The position numbers were made by a program, and so were the translations under genes. The notes below the pieces were generated by a model. That model was not told the DNA's origin. It did no database searches and worked only from the letters and a program-made list of their open reading frames with translations. Shown one piece after another: positions 32,601-44,575 of a stretch of DNA of 64,000 nucleotides. The number at the start of each line of letters is the position of its first letter. The stretch's first letter is position 1. Origin of the DNA: Odontocerum albicorne (Eukaryota; Arthropoda; Insecta; Trichoptera; Odontoceridae). The DNA lies in contig OX463841.1 of assembly GCA_949825065.1 (NCBI GenBank), forward strand, positions 18,918,479 to 18,982,478. Reading direction: 5' to 3'.

Positions 32601-35333
32601 GGATTCATTAGAGGCTCCAGTTCGACAAGTAATACTGACTGATACTTCAAAATCAACTATTTCACATGGAACATCTCCTATGCGAACTTTACCAGTTACT
32701 TCTTCCTCTTTGAGACCAAGGTTACTACCCTCAATAGTCACTAAGGTACCTCCTTCAATTGGACCACTTAGAGGTTTTATCATATCAATTCTTGGCCGAG
32801 GACATTCAGCAACAGGGGGCTCCTGACACGAGTCACTAAAAGAACATGAATTACTACACCAAGTACATTGATAAATACTGTTTCTAGTTATACACAAAGA
32901 ACAATCAGCGTGTTCTCTGTGTGAGCCTAAAATTTCACATTTGTATAAAGTGATTTTAATTGTGTCTATATAGTGTTTAATATTCCATACAACATTGACA
33001 GTGACATTGTATTCACCCACGTTCTCCTCGTATGAGTAGGTAGTTTTATCACATACAATAAAGTGATTTGATTCCACTCTGGCCGGTACTATCATTTTTG
33101 CAACTTCTATGCTGACAACACATTGGAATCCGGTATGTCCAGGTTGAAGATGAGGAAGATTTTCCACCTGAAGAACGAGTTCTCGAGGAACATTGTTCGG
33201 AATGAGTATAGGTTTAGGATAGTGTTTAATCCGAGGACAGTGACCAGCACCATGATTTAAAAGCTTACTTGGATTATTTTCCCCGCTGATAATTGTCCGT
33301 TGACAAACTGATGAATTGTGGGTACATTTATTATCATATATACACCAATTGCAAGCCCATTGGCTGGTTACACATTTCAGACAAGTTGTATGAACAGAAC
33401 AGTCAAAGAATGAAAAGCTTCGGGATACAAAATCTTTGTTGGTTTCGGAAGAATGGACTGAAAGTGCCACATAGATATGATCAGCAGATCCGGGAATGTT
33501 GGGCCTATGATGAACAGCAGGTGTGGGACAAGCCAGGCCATTGGTTGTTACCATGGCATCTATGGGTGGAGCAGTACCAAATACACATTTATATTTAGCT
33601 CCTGAAGGTAACTCAGGTAATGTACGTATAGTTAGCTTCACTGTTGCCATGTCACTTATAGGAATTCTATCAGGGGATACTTGCTCAAAATCTATACATT
33701 GTTGGCCAGTATACTGAGAGAGCCAACGTGGCGCACTGTGAGTTCCTTTTTGGCACGCACTTTGTATGGTGCATCTCTTTTCTAATGAACACCATCCACA
33801 ATATGGATCACGCGATTCTAAACAAGCAGAACAATTTGTAAAAGATGAACAATGCTCAACAGGCAGCGAGAATATTGCGTGTTTTGATAAGACATATAGG
33901 CTATTCTTACTTTTTGAAAAGATCGTATCAGGCAATATCGTGTTTCCAGGAGACAGAGCAATTTCGCCATATTCAAAAGCTTTAGAGCTACTGAGTACGA
34001 CTTTCTTAAGAGTACCATTTTTAGTGCCAAAAAATCCAATTGTATGAGAGGCAGTAACTCCAATTGTAACTGAAGTTAAATGAGTATTATTATAATCTTT
34101 TACCGCCACTGCTGATATAGGAAACATGCCGCTAATTTTTAGTCCTACTTCACAAAAGTTTAATATATTACCTGTTGTCCCAGCACTGGGACATTTCCCA
34201 TCTGATATCATTCCAGACACATAAGCCATATTCCTAGACTTTGTACTTCCATTAAAGCACATGTGAATATTTTCATCAAATTTAGCTTCAATATCTGCAA
34301 GTGAAAAGATACAAATAGCGGATCGTGATGAAGGCTCATTAGTGATACCCTTCGAAGGGCTAAATACTCCCACTAGAACTGGATCAGGGACATCAATACC
34401 CATTTCTACTGCGAGGTTAGATCCCGCAACTGCCACTTTTGCATCTTGAATTAAATTATAATTTAAAGTCTCTTTTCTTCCATTAACAGACACCATGCAC
34501 TGTAAAGTGACTTCTGTATAACTGTTGTAATTGTCATCATTAACACAGGTCCTTGCCAACCGAGTAACATAGCCTTGCTCTTCATTGCCAGGTAGGTAAG
34601 ACTGCTTTTGTATGATTACAAAGTAAGCATAATCACTCACATTAAAACCGTACACATATTGCACAAGAAAGTTGTCCCTATATTTGACATCAATTTGTAT
34701 AAAAGATTGTTTTGAGAATGAAAATTCAGCCACATCTAATGTATACAAATTCCTACTCGCTATGGCAGGAACGTCATGTCGATATTCCCCATTGTTGGTA
34801 AAAGTTGTCCCTACATACAAAACATTTGACCTGTCCCAAGTGTTGTAGCGTTCAGGCCCAATAAAAGCAAAAGTAGAAGCATCTTCACTATTGGCCGCAA
34901 CACTAATCGGTAAAAATTCTAACTTAGTCGATATATCTGTGAGTTTATATTTCTCGCAGGCGCCCTGCGACACTGAACCACAAGCTATGAGCACTTTACT
35001 CTCTTGGTCTATCACAAGCACTTTGTTGATGTTATTGGTCGGTGTTCTCTGGATGTCCGGTTCGTTGCACCCGCTAGCATGGCACATGGGATTGTCGTCC
35101 ACGGGGCCAGTCGTCACAACATGCTCGATGTGAAGATCCGGAGAAAGCTGCACGATCTGATTTGCCGCTCCAGCGTACACTTGTCCAGTTATTTCGTCTA
35201 TCGCTAAATGAGTAAAGCGGGTGGTTTTGTTGGGAGTTGGTGGATATCTACCGATAATATGCTGTGCGGAAGCTCCGCACAGAAAATTATGGAGCAAAAG
35301 CACCAAAACAACCCTAGCCCTTCCCATGGTCAT
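29631..35333 (-). CDS. PlexA: Plexin-A, full length in a single exon
   Basis: Plexins are single-pass receptors for semaphorins; the cytoplasmic part is a GTPase-activating domain that steers axons and cell shape. The 1900-residue frame is complete. Signal peptide about 1-23; sema domain about 35-490; PSI repeats about 494-546, 644-700 and 798-846; four IPT domains about 846-1243; membrane segment about 1254-1275 followed by [14 protein letters not shown]; split GAP domain with arginine fingers at LRRTES (R1443, R1444) and LPLRFW (R1748); Rho-binding region about 1505-1620 ([19 protein letters not shown]). The stop is TGA at 29631-29633. The first ATG (35331-35333) is followed two codons later by ATGG in better context. 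Wording of the cytoplasmic part favours plexin A over plexin B. There is no intron anywhere, which is unusual for this gene. Confidence 0.97.
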   Translation of the reverse strand: MTMGRARVVLVLLLHNFLCGASAQHIIGRYPPTPNKTTRFTHLAIDEITGQVYAGAANQIVQLSPDLHIEHVVTTGPVDDNPMCHASGCNEPDIQRTPTNNINKVLVIDQESKVLIACGSVSQGACEKYKLTDISTKLEFLPISVAANSEDASTFAFIGPERYNTWDRSNVLYVGTTFTNNGEYRHDVPAIASRNLYTLDVAEFSFSKQSFIQIDVKYRDNFLVQYVYGFNVSDYAYFVIIQKQSYLPGNEEQGYVTRLARTCVNDDNYNSYTEVTLQCMVSVNGRKETLNYNLIQDAKVAVAGSNLAVEMGIDVPDPVLVGVFSPSKGITNEPSSRSAICIFSLADIEAKFDENIHMCFNGSTKSRNMAYVSGMISDGKCPSAGTTGNILNFCEVGLKISGMFPISAVAVKDYNNTHLTSVTIGVTASHTIGFFGTKNGTLKKVVLSSSKAFEYGEIALSPGNTILPDTIFSKSKNSLYVLSKHAIFSLPVEHCSSFTNCSACLESRDPYCGWCSLEKRCTIQSACQKGTHSAPRWLSQYTGQQCIDFEQVSPDRIPISDMATVKLTIRTLPELPSGAKYKCVFGTAPPIDAMVTTNGLACPTPAVHHRPNIPGSADHIYVALSVHSSETNKDFVSRSFSFFDCSVHTTCLKCVTSQWACNWCIYDNKCTHNSSVCQRTIISGENNPSKLLNHGAGHCPRIKHYPKPILIPNNVPRELVLQVENLPHLQPGHTGFQCVVSIEVAKMIVPARVESNHFIVCDKTTYSYEENVGEYNVTVNVVWNIKHYIDTIKITLYKCEILGSHREHADCSLCITRNSIYQCTWCSNSCSFSDSCQEPPVAECPRPRIDMIKPLSGPIEGGTLVTIEGSNLGLKEEEVTGKVRIGDVPCEIVDFEVSVSITCRTGASNESIVAPVIVGNDAGYTESAVQFSYKDIKLQGIYPSIGPVSGGTQLAIAGQYLNIGSKISAYLDELVCQVNNTQTSNSRLICITSKSQIPRLIQTLTISIDNANRTLYGNLFNYVVDPTIMEIKPLKSFVSGGRMITIHGTNLHSIQKPEMNVFYANEATPVNRTVCSVLNPNQMECPSPAVNDKFMEIMQSAAKVPSAKPQVVMKIGFTMDSVESVQDLEKHFQLLRTQMVYVEDPQVYTFPNKIKPYKGDTLVIEGENLNRASDESDVTVTIGIRSCNLTSLTMTQLVCTPPEMQPANTDENGIQIKEVNLPLVVIKIGKSLKYSLGYLRYEVMKNYTFPPEAIAGTAAGTMFLVFIFMIVLVVYRRKSTKAEREYKRIQIQMDTLESNVRLECKQAFAELQTDMSDLAADLENSGIPTLDHVNYVMNVFFPGVSDHPILNIQKSLINGPRTNYDAAMLQFEQLINNKCFLLSFIDTLEAQKTFNIRDKVNVASLLMVVLMGKMEYATDILKCLLLRLIDKSVCTKHPQLMLRRTESVVEKMLTNWMALCMYYYLKDYAGSSLFLLFKAIKHQVEKGLVDAITHEARYCLSEERLLKEQIDHQVVTLHILQDDLDEKVQCKVLDCDTISQVKSKILDALCKNTPFSMRPSVHEVDLEWRHGRGGHLILQDEDLTTKTINGWRKLNTLAHYGVKESAIMSLIPRQNDSFNTNYKQPCRNCTGMYCSNAHLRIINGDMETDNNAHIYHLVKPSDYHHFANKTSEHTHKAIPEIFLTRLLSTKGTINKFVDDFFSTILTVNEILPPAVKWLFDLFDEAARMHGIANPEVVHAWKSNSLPLRFWVNLIKNPNFIFDINKTMTVDSCLSVIAQTFMDACSLTEHRLCKDSPSNKLLFAKDIPIYRDMVLQFYQAVSNLPQITDQEMSTSMQQLSVQQINEFDTISALKELYIYVNKYRDQVILALEMDPHCNKMHLAHKLETVACTLEGEPTSLC

Positions 35334-35341
35334 TATGCCAT
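35333..35341 (-). promoter_or_regulatory. Two-codon upstream ORF overlapping plexin start
   Basis: ATG GCA TAA on the minus strand ends on the A of the plexin ATG (ATGGCATAATG). If the transcript begins upstream, ribosomes could terminate and reinitiate here. It may be chance. Confidence 0.35.
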
Positions 35342-36563
35342 GGCTTGTATAGCAGCGCGATTTTGTGAACTAAACACGAATTAATAGTCACTTTTATTAA
35401 TCATTGTCACTTTTCAACCCATTATAATGTTTTCTCACGCACGCGGAAACTAATAATCAAGCTTAAAGGGATTTTTCGAGTATTAAAAACCACAGGACAA
35501 CAGCCCTCGGAGTACAACAAAACCATTTTGAAAACCTTCGTAAAAATGGATGTCAAACTAGGGTTGATATGAAAAGAGAAAGCAATATCTGCACTGCATA
35601 CTCGTACAGTGTAAATCTTATATTAAATTATTCGATTTTACTGAAAGTAAGATTCACAGAAATTAACTCAGATACCACATGCTTCAATTAAATCGTATTC
35701 GCTAAAAATGCACAAATGTTGAGAGTCAATAATAAAATATTCTAGCCAAAATACAGGACATTGAATTCCGAACAAGGCGCATAAAAATATAGCTGTCTCA
35801 CAAATAAAGCTCATAATCGTGAAGAAGACTTGGCATTTGATAAAATCAAAATGTAGCAACGGAATAAAAAAGTATTTCTATTAACGAATACGTACTCGCA
35901 ATCGAGGTGTATGAAATATTCATTTCTACTTAATTTCTTTATAATTTTTAGTCGAATGTTTTCGAGTATTTATAAAGCTTTCAATTTCCATCCAGCCAGT
36001 ATCGAACAAAAGCTTTGGAACTTCTAAAATGATTATGTAAAAACCTTAACTAAGACAAAATATTTTTTAATGCTTGATTTTGTCTTGGACTTAAAATTTA
36101 TCCTATAAATTATGCATATTTTAAGCTTGTCTAAAGAAAGAGATCATTTCCGGGATTTCAAAATAGATTATGTAAAAACCTTAAAAAATACAAAATGCAA
36201 CAAAATATTTTTTATCACTTCATTTAGCACTAAAATTGATAAGTATATTTCATAAATTATATTTATTTAACATACGTATTTTGAATTACTTTCTTTTATG
36301 ACTTAATATTTCAGAATTTTCGTTTAATTCTTTGTATTGTGAAAAAAAATTGAAGTGAAAAATTCATGAAATCCTTAATTTTTTTTCGATTTTATGAATT
36401 AAATAAACCTCCTACATTGTTGTTCAATATTACAAGATGGGTGTTAAAAAATAGTATTTTAATGTTTTATTTAATCTTTTAACTATTTACAGTTACTAAC
36501 TTGTACAATATTTCTTGCGTTTACTAAGCTAAGTGTTGTAGATTAATGTAGATGTCTTATTAC
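35342..36563. other. Plexin upstream region
   Basis: Presumed promoter and 5' untranslated region of plexin. I could not identify a TATA box, initiator or 5' splice pair with confidence. The rest is AT-rich with no gene. Confidence 0.35.
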
Positions 36564-36566
36564 TTA

Positions 36567-37077
36567 GGCGTCAGCCACACAGGTAGGAGCCTCGCTTGGT
36601 GCTTAGAGCTACGCTGCGAGCTAGGCGGTATATCCTAGCGAACCAACGCACCACATACTATCGCAATGGCCACACTGCACATTTCGCGTCACGCTACATG
36701 ACGATTAGTCACTTAGTGAGTCTCCTAGCAAACAGATGTGTTGGTTAATTTTATTGTGTCATCCAGTGATTTTACAAGATGGTGGAAATTTTAATGACAG
36801 CTGTGTATAAAAGGGAACCTTTGTGGAACCCATCGAGCAAATTATACAAAAATGTACCTGTAATAAAATCACTTTGGAATGAAGTTGCACAGGAAGTAAA
36901 TAAAGATGGTAAGTTGTAATGAAATTTGTTAGTTTTGAGATTGGCATCGTTTGTTGACTCAACCGCTCCCAAATGTCAAATGAATTTGTGCGAAGCACTT
37001 TGGTGTGGCCTAGCATGAAGTCACCTAGTCTATTAGTTACGTAGCACCTAGCGAAGCACTTTGGTGTGGCCGTAGCC
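36567..37077 (+). mobile_element. Small PIF/Harbinger-like element carrying a MADF exon
   Basis: The ends GGCGTCAGCCACAC and, inward from the right, GGCTACGGCCACAC are imperfect inverted repeats; similarity continues into GCTTCGCTAGGTGCT-like sequence. TTA flanks both sides (36564-36566 and 37078-37080), the 3-bp TWA target of PIF/Harbinger elements. The element is 511 bp and no DDE transposase is present. Confidence 0.7.
36779..36909 (+). pseudogene. MADF-domain coding fragment ending at a splice donor
   Basis: The frame starts at ATG 36780 (MVEILMTAVYKREPLW) and continues to YKNVPVIKSLWNEVAQEV, the pattern of the N-terminal half of a MADF DNA-binding domain (hydrophobic...PxLW...Y...W..I/VA.EV). 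It then meets GATG-GTAAGTTG, a good splice donor, at about 36909. In autonomous Harbinger elements a MADF/Myb-like protein accompanies the transposase. The following exon is not in the element. Confidence 0.55.
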
Positions 37078-37080
37078 TTA

Positions 37081-37950
37081 ATAATAATGTTAATATAATT
37101 GTAAAATACCCTTCGCTAGCTTATAATATTAATACTCTCTTTCAAAGATTAATATCCTTATCCAATATGAATATTACTTTCGATTAACTATAATTTTATT
37201 TTTTCTGCAATAGGATGTTACTTTTATCATGTTTTAGGATAGTTGAAAATAAGAGTACGATGCGTTTCCTTAAACTAATATAAAAAAATCTTAAAAAAAG
37301 TATTTCGCATGCATTTTAAAACAAATTTTGGGTAAAAGGTTAAACTTTAGATTAACGTTAATTAATTTCCTTGTCTGAGCAATTAATTATTAACAAAACA
37401 ACGTATTTCCAGTAGGAACCCCAAAACATAAAAAAAACAATGCAAACAATAATATTAATAATGCAACATCATTTGAGATAAAATAAAATATAATTAGAAG
37501 TGCTGTCTAATTTATATACAGAGGTTCTTGTATTCGGGTTTTAGGAATCTTGAGACAAAATATATTGTTTTTAGCGTTTTTGTTGGATGCAAACACATGT
37601 ATTAATATTTTGACAGTCTTAATACTGGCAACATGAGAACGTTTTAAATGTTTGAACTCAAAGCTATGAGCAACACTCAAGCGGAAATGTGATGTGAATT
37701 GAGACGTGCAACTGGGCGGAGTATTATCAGTTTAACTACGCACACGATTTTTCGATGTGCAAGTTTAGACATACGTTTTTGCGATCCTTTTGTTGAATAT
37801 CCGCCGCAAAAAAGTAATTACCTCTATATTGTATCTAGACATTTTTATAAAATCTCAGAATTCTCTTAAACATTTTACGAAATGTACAACTAATCTGTAC
37901 GAGATATAGCTATAAGTACGTGAAAATGTTGTACTCGTACATACATACAA
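37081..37950. other. AT-rich intergenic stretch
   Basis: No gene or element recognised. Confidence 0.35.
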
Positions 37951-40860
37951 TAACGCCATTTCCCTGCTGTGATAGGCAGAGGACAGATCGCCAGACTGTC
38001 CTATCTCGACTTACATATTTCGCCTCTCCACATACATACACACGCCTTATCATACATCTCTAACGATTTATCTTACTTCTTACAGTGCCTTTTTTCAACA
38101 TTCACTTGATCCACCCATACTTAACTTGTTATTATTCTACCACACCTTCCATTGACTTTCACATTGTATTGTTTTGTTAGTCTTTCTTCATTCATTCGTT
38201 CCACGTGCCCAAACAGTCTCAGAGTGCTCTTATTCAACACAATTCTTGATTTCACATTCATCCCATACCAGTTCATTCCGCATTCTGTCATACATTATCA
38301 CCCTATGCATTCTTATACGGGTACGTGTTTCTACGGCGTTTATTTGGATCTTTTCACACTTTTTCCGCGTCCACATACACGGTATGTCCAATAGGAAAGG
38401 TGACTGGTTTTATTTTCGCGTTATCACCAGTGCCATCTGTGGATGAATAAATTAGTTAACTAGCGACACATTTCGACTATCTTCCGTAAAAGTTTCTAAG
38501 CGTTGACATCGCTGGTTCTTTCGTAATGACGTAACAATTTACAGTACCTTCTGAGTTTCAATCGGAAAAGGAACAAGGGAGAAATGATTCAAATTGTTAA
38601 TGGTAGTGAAGCAATGAGTCGTAAGAACGTATTTAAGAAGTATGCAAGATTTCGTGAAATTCTTCGAAATAATCGTTGTATGTCTACTAGGCTCGTCGAA
38701 GAGCTCACAGGAATTCCTAAATCCACTGTCCATCTCATTTTAACGGAAAATTTGGGTAAACGAAAGGTTTGTACTGACTGACGACCAAAACGTTTGTAGA
38801 GTGGAGCACTGCAGGGGCATAAAAAGAGCGGCTGATATGAATCCAGACTTCATGTCAAGTATTGTAACAGGTGATGAAACATGGTACTTTTAATATGAGC
38901 CACTTACAAAGCGCCAGAGCTCGAAATGGAAGGGTCCATATTCTTCGAAACCGAAAAAAGTGCGCATGCAGAAGAGCCGAATCAAGACTGCTCACCGTTT
39001 TCTTTGATGCCAAAGGAATTATCCATAAGGAATTCACTCCAGAGGGTCTAATGGTGAATGCCGATGTGTACTTAGGTGTTTTGAATCGCTTATGGGTCAG
39101 GATTCTTCGAGTTTGATCCGAATACCGGGAACGAGGGTGCATGGTCTTTGTTGCTCGATAATATTCGTACACTGGCGCACAAAAGCAAGATTGTACGCGA
39201 TTTCTTGGCCAAAAAAAGTATCGACCACCCCCCGTATTCGCCTGATTTAGCTCCATGCGACTTTTAGCTATTCTCGAAACTGAAATTGGCGATGAAAGGA
39301 AAGTGTTTCGACACGATTTCAGACATCCAGAAGGCTTCAATCGCGATGTTGGAGGCAATTTCGAAGAATGAGTTTTACGAGTGCTTCAGAAAAATTTACA
39401 ACCACTTCCAGAATTATATTGACTCGCAAGGAGTGTATTTTAAATAAAATGTAAAACTTTCATCTTAACAGATTTTGATACTGCCTGGTTCGAGTCCATA
39501 TGTTTTAGTGCTCAACTGACTTTGTTTTCTATCGCTACACGCCGTTCGATATCCCTGGTAACTCTTCCATCATCTGAGAAAATACTACATGAATAGCAGA
39601 ATTCTTCATTTTGCTCTTGTCTTTGAGCATATAATGACGAAATATTAATTTACATTTAACACCATATTCATTCAATATTTTCCATAGACTCTTATCACAC
39701 GATTATATTTTTCCAGGTAACAAACGCACAATACACCTTTTTATTTTTTGCTATATATTTTCCACAACCCTACGCAAAGAGAAAATCTGATCCACGTATC
39801 CTCTCCCACTTAAAAAGGTACCCTGAGTAGGTCACACTTCCCTTTTAGTCTTTATTCTCACTCTTTCTATCAGAATTTTTCCGTACCGTTTACTTACTAC
39901 ACTAACAAAATTCCACTCTTGCACTATAACCTTTATATGACGGAATTGTCACTGCACTACTCCACTCTTTTCACTACATTCGTTGAAAAAACTGTCCCAG
40001 CCACCCTATCATTCGCTCACCTCCACACACACACTATTTGTTCTATGCACTTTATCATAACCGGACGTGTTCCCTTTACATGTCTTTTACAGCCATTCGT
40101 ACTTCTTGTAGAGTCTACAATGTAGACTAATTTCATTAATTTGTTCCAAACACTCGTCATACTTAACTATACTAGACTCACCGTAATTTCTACTGCTATC
40201 ACCACTCTCGTACAGTTCTTCGAAATATTCATTCAAGCCTTAGCAAACCATTTATTTTTTGGCAAACCTCTTCCATTCTTATCTTTAATTCCACTCGTAC
40301 CACCCGTACATGTTTTCCTCGCATTTTACTTTCTGACAATATCCAACCCCCCCCCCCTTCCTCATTCATACTCAACTTTCTGCCTTCGTCATTTCTTCTT
40401 GCTTTTTTTCTCAACCAATCTGTTTAATCTTCCATTATTTATAGTTCTTTTCATTGATTCATCGCTCTTTCCTGTTCTTGTTTCGATAAATGCTCTCCAT
40501 GCTCTATTTTTCTCTTTCATGCAGATACTTTGCTGTAACCTCCAATCTATTTTTCATATTCTTCAATTCATCTTCAATATTTAATTCATATCTTATCGTT
40601 GTCACTCTTCCTTCTACATTCTTTCTTCACACCATCTTACAGTTCCTTATATCTAATTTTCACGGCTGACACTTCTTTGCGTATGCTAGATCGCCACCCA
40701 CGAAAAATATTTATTTTGCTCACCACTAGATAATGGTCTGAGCCGCTTTTTAGTAGTATGAACTGTATCCAGCCTAATCTGCCTTTGTAAAGCATCAGGA
40801 TTTCATCGACTGTGACTTTATCAGGTGTAACTGCGTTAGAAAACAACTTATTGAGATGTT
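37950..40860 (-). pseudogene. LINE retrotransposon copy A, decayed, split by a mariner
   Basis: On the minus strand the order is an endonuclease end at 40846-40637 (SGSDHYLVVSKINI), a long degraded middle, a VVFSDDGRVTRDIERRV stretch near 39600, then after the nested mariner the post-RT tail near 38200-38390 (RTRIRMHRVIMYDRMRNEL, LFGHVERMNEERLTKQ). The 3' end has the GGCAGAGG-type sequence (plus: gataggcagaggacag, about 37985). Copies B and C of the same 3' region are at 43780-44500 and 61770-62050 in the same orientation. A long open frame on the opposite strand at 40141-40584 is an antisense artefact. Confidence 0.7.
38391..39455 (+). pseudogene. mariner-like transposase nested in LINE copy A
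   Basis: The N-terminal helix-turn-helix frame 38584-38781 (CMSTRLVEELTGIPKSTVHL, ENLGKRKVCT) is followed by broken frames: IVTGDETWYF (first Asp, about 38870), a FFDAKGIIHKEFTPEG stretch in another frame, then SPD/APCDF-like remnants near 39240, and a C-terminus ending at 39447. At least several frameshifts and stops. Its limits are inferred by comparison with LINE copy B, in which this segment is absent: LINE sequence resumes at CATCTTAACAGATTTTGATA (39463). Confidence 0.78.
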
Positions 40861-42240
40861 AAAAAAATGACCACATTTGATTTAGTTTCGGATTTGGGTA
40901 GACGCTGGCATCATAAGTTGAATTATTTACGAAATTAATATAACGCTTCGATAAAGTAAAACTGGCGTATGGCATCACAATGCACAAAATAGGGTTTTAA
41001 TACTAACCTTTTTTGACCAATGCTATTGACTTATACACAATTCATTTGAAATATGAAGAGTAAAAAAAAATATATTTCTGCCTTATCTGTTGGTCTCTAC
41101 TTATTACAACGAGGATATTTTTGCGTCAAAATAGAACGTATTGTTACTTTTGATCTTGCAATAGCAACAATACTTTGAATTTGCTTTGCCTGTACACTGC
41201 GCAGGTTCGTCAGTACGCGTACTATTGCTTTATGCGTACAATGCATGGAAAAACTGACGAGTGGTTAAGTACATTGCTTACAATATGTGAACTTGTTTTT
41301 TTAGAGTAGGATTTTGAATGGAAGTTTAATTCATAATTGATTTAATTTAATCTCAGAATAATCTCTTTGATATATTAAATTGATCAAAACTGAAAATAAT
41401 TCTCACAGTAGATTTAAAAAATAATGTGTGAAAATATTTCTAGTAAGATAAAATATTTTTTATTTGTGTGTGTCAAAGAGTTTATTTATAAAATCTTGAC
41501 AAAACTTAGAAGTCGGTGTAACCAAAGTTGATGTATGAAAAGGTACACTCGTATTTTGTGGTTATTTATCTTAGGAATGCAGTTTGCTGTTAAAATTTAG
41601 TTTATATTGTCATTTTTTAGTTTGGTTCCTTTTTAATAAGGCAATTGTTTGTAAAACAAGTCTCATTTAGCAGTTGGAAATTCACTGACAATATCTAAAA
41701 ATAATATAGCCACTACTTACATATTTATTATCTAATTTTTTTTGAATAGTTTGGATACACTGAGAGAAGGAATTGTAGACTTAAAATACAAATATATGCG
41801 TGGAAGAAGCTAACGCAAGAAAATTATTGAATAAGATGTTAAAAAAATGAACATGAGAAACAATAGAACAAGATCTATTGATGTAGAGTAGGTAAAAGCT
41901 ATTTGCATGGATAGGAAGATGTGGATATGTAAACTATCCGTATCCCAAAGAGGAACAGATGTTTCATGTATGGTAAATTAATGTTTGAAATAAATTGATG
42001 ATAAAAAAAATTATGCTGTCATGAAATACCTCAAAATATTACCCCTGAAAAGATGAATTGTGCAATGAAATTGGGAGACCAACAGTTGATTTATTTCCTT
42101 TACAATAAAAGTGATTTTTGAGTGAGTTTTAATTTTTTCATTCTCAAATCCACCTCAAAGAAGAGGTTTATATATTTGCTATTTATAAACTAAAATAATA
42201 TACTACCACAATCTATCGGTAGAATCTGAATTGAAATAAA
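40861..42240. other. AT-rich intergenic stretch
   Basis: No gene or element recognised. Confidence 0.35.
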
Positions 42241-42244
42241 ATTT

Positions 42245-42580
42245 AAATCTCGCGGGTTTCTTCGTTGCGCAGGCTATTTTTCTACGCTCTCTTTCTAAAT
42301 GTTTTGATTGGTTCGGCTAGCACAATTTTTTCTCTAGTAAACTGAGTATCATTTCGTCATATTATCTCGGATACGAGTGTCGGCGCGGGTTCTGTTGTAA
42401 ATTTTGCTCTTGTTTATTGTCGTTTAATAGACTGATTTAGTTACATTATATTAATCGCATTTTGAAAGAAAATATTAGTGATCATACATATATTTAAACC
42501 ATATATTTGTTTATTTCTAAAGGTCCAGGTTATCTTGGATTTGCGAGATGGCACCGGGCAGACTTCATAATGTATAGGTG
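42245..42580 (+). promoter_or_regulatory. Candidate promoter and non-coding first exon of TRRAP
   Basis: The stretch 42250-42420 is locally richer in G, C and CpG than its surroundings and carries an inverted CCAAT box (ATTGG, 42307-42311). Downstream, AATGTATAG-GTGAGCAT (about 42576) is a good splice donor with no coding frame before it. TRRAP's first coding exon begins after an acceptor with 5' untranslated bases, so an upstream non-coding exon must exist; this is a candidate, 6.4 kb away. Another gene is possible. Confidence 0.3.
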
Positions 42581-43229
42581 AGCATTTCTTGTGTTATTAC
42601 TCACATAATTCGATATTTTCAACCTGATGTTGCTCAGCACGATTTGATATTTTTTAACATTTGCACTCCCTTATGTTGTATGTTTTTGCAAAAACAATAT
42701 ATACAGGTCGTATTTGTTAAAAAAACAGCATGATCACGCCAACACCCTTTTGGATAGGTTATTTAAATTTGAGATGGTTGACTGCAAAACGCCCATGAAT
42801 TGTTTTTGAAAATATAAAGCACCTCACCTTCATAACGTAAAAACCTTTTTGTTTATTTTTCATATGTAGGTTTTCACATACGCTGCGTCCGTTTTGTCAT
42901 TACTTAGCGGTTTGGTAGCCTGTATAAACGAAGTTTCAATATTATTATTTATTCACTTGACCGTCTTGTTTTTACAACTTTTATTCCTACCCAGTTTGCG
43001 CAATTGTGCTAATGGTTCGATTCACGACGTATTCCGCTTCTGAGGCGAATTAATTTTCAGACCTTATTTCATCCGAATTTCAGCCTTTCTTTTATTTATT
43101 AACTACTTGACATACATTGTCGGAGCGCATTATAATGAAATATTGGCCCAATATACATCTATCTGCCTTGTCAATGGGACATATCTGCCCTGTCGATGGG
43201 GAAAAAAGGGGAGGAACAATAAATGCAGT

Positions 43230-43500
43230 TAAAATGCAATTAGGGATGAATGTGAACTTAAGGCTGATGTATTAAGTATGGTGAAGAAGAGCACTCTGAG
43301 ATGGTTTGGGCATGTAGAATGAATAGATGAAGAAATATTGACTAAACAAATATTCAGTGCAAATGTGAGAGGAAATTGTGGTTGAGGAAGACCAAAGTAA
43401 ATTTGATTGAATGAAGAAATGTGAACAGTCAGGGAAATTGTCGAGTTTTATATGATAGATGCAGAGGAGGCGTAAGATGTTTGTCACCATAGGAAAGATT
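43230..43500 (+). pseudogene. LINE C-terminal relic, opposite orientation
   Basis: On the plus strand, with a few stops, it reads KSTLRWFGHVE-like, then DEEILTKQIFSANVRGN and RGRPK: the same post-RT tail as LINE copies A and B but on the opposite strand. It lies back to back with copy B. Confidence 0.65.
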
Positions 43501-43779
43501 GAAATATCAAAATAGAATTTTTAAAATTGTTTATAAATGTCCCTGGGCGTTGCGAGTTTGCTTTATTTATTAACACTTGATTGTTTAACAATCTGATGGG
43601 CTTTTTGCCAACTGACAATCTGTTTCAACGAACCAACCAGACAAAAATAAAGAAAGGAAGTTACATGGTTGCAAAAATCATCTTTATTCCTGTTGGTACC
43701 CATTTTTTTTTAAAAAGAGTTCCAGTCAAGGTTTGTTTGAATAAATTCTCATACGCATACATACCATCACACCATTTTA

Positions 43780-44500
43780 ATTTCCAGGTAGGCAGAGAGG
43801 ACAGAGTGCCATATTTTCCTATCTTAACACACATCTTTAGCCTCTTCTACATCCATACACCTCATACAACTCCTATGATTTCTCTAACTTTTTAGGTTTT
43901 CTTCTTTCAAAATATAAATTACTTAATCCAACCATTCTTTCCTTAATCTTCTTCTCACATGCCTTCCACTCACATTTGTACCATGTATATATTTTGTTAG
44001 TTTTTCTTTATTCATTTATTTCACATCCCCAAACCATCTCAAAGTGTTCTTCCTCATTCTACTCAATATATCAGGCATAAGTTCAAATTCATCTCTTATC
44101 ACTTAATTCCGTATTCGGTCATACATTGTTACCTTATGTATTCTGAGTACACACATTTCTATAGCATTTATTTGGCTCCTATCAGTATTTTTCCACCCCC
44201 ACGTTTCACTCCCATACATAAAAGTTGGTACCAAAATACTTTTGTAGACTATCATCTTACCAGATTTTGATACCGCCTGTTGTTACTGTTTTAGTGCCCA
44301 TTGTTTCTTATCGCTACACACCTTTTGATATCCCTCTTAACTCTTCCATTATCTGAAAAAATACTACCCGAATAGCATAATTCATCAACTTGTTCCAATC
44401 TTCGTTCTAATCAATTTTTCATTGTTTTCACATATATCATATTAACTTTCAACATTTTTCTATCACCATGACTTTGGATTTTAAAAGATTCATTCTCAGA
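43780..44500 (-). repeat. LINE copy B, 3' part
   Basis: This aligns by eye with 37960-38390 plus 39463-39700 of copy A: GTAGGCAGAGAGGACAG, the CACATTTGTACCATGTATA stretch, 'cccaaaccatctcaaagtg', and CATCTTACCAGATTTTGATA. It lacks the nested mariner and therefore marks that insertion site. Confidence 0.72.
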
Positions 44501-44504
44501 TTTG

Positions 44505-44575
44505 AATATTCTCACATGGCAATAAACCCGCCAGGTTTCAATGTAATAAAGTGTAATAACAAGGGTTTTTTTAAG
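44505..44575 (+). repeat. SINE body, copy 4 (partial)
   Basis: CACATGGCAATAAACCCGCC, 'aggtttcaatgtaataaagtgtaataac' matches the 3' body of the SINE at 7979-8205. Confidence 0.6.

Noticed and set aside
38855..39358. 167-codon minus-strand open frame
   Set aside because: Antisense to the decayed mariner; its sequence is explained by the reverse strand of transposase coding DNA.
40141..40584. 147-codon open frame on the plus strand
   Set aside because: Hydrophobic low-complexity translation antisense to LINE copy A; no start context or similarity.
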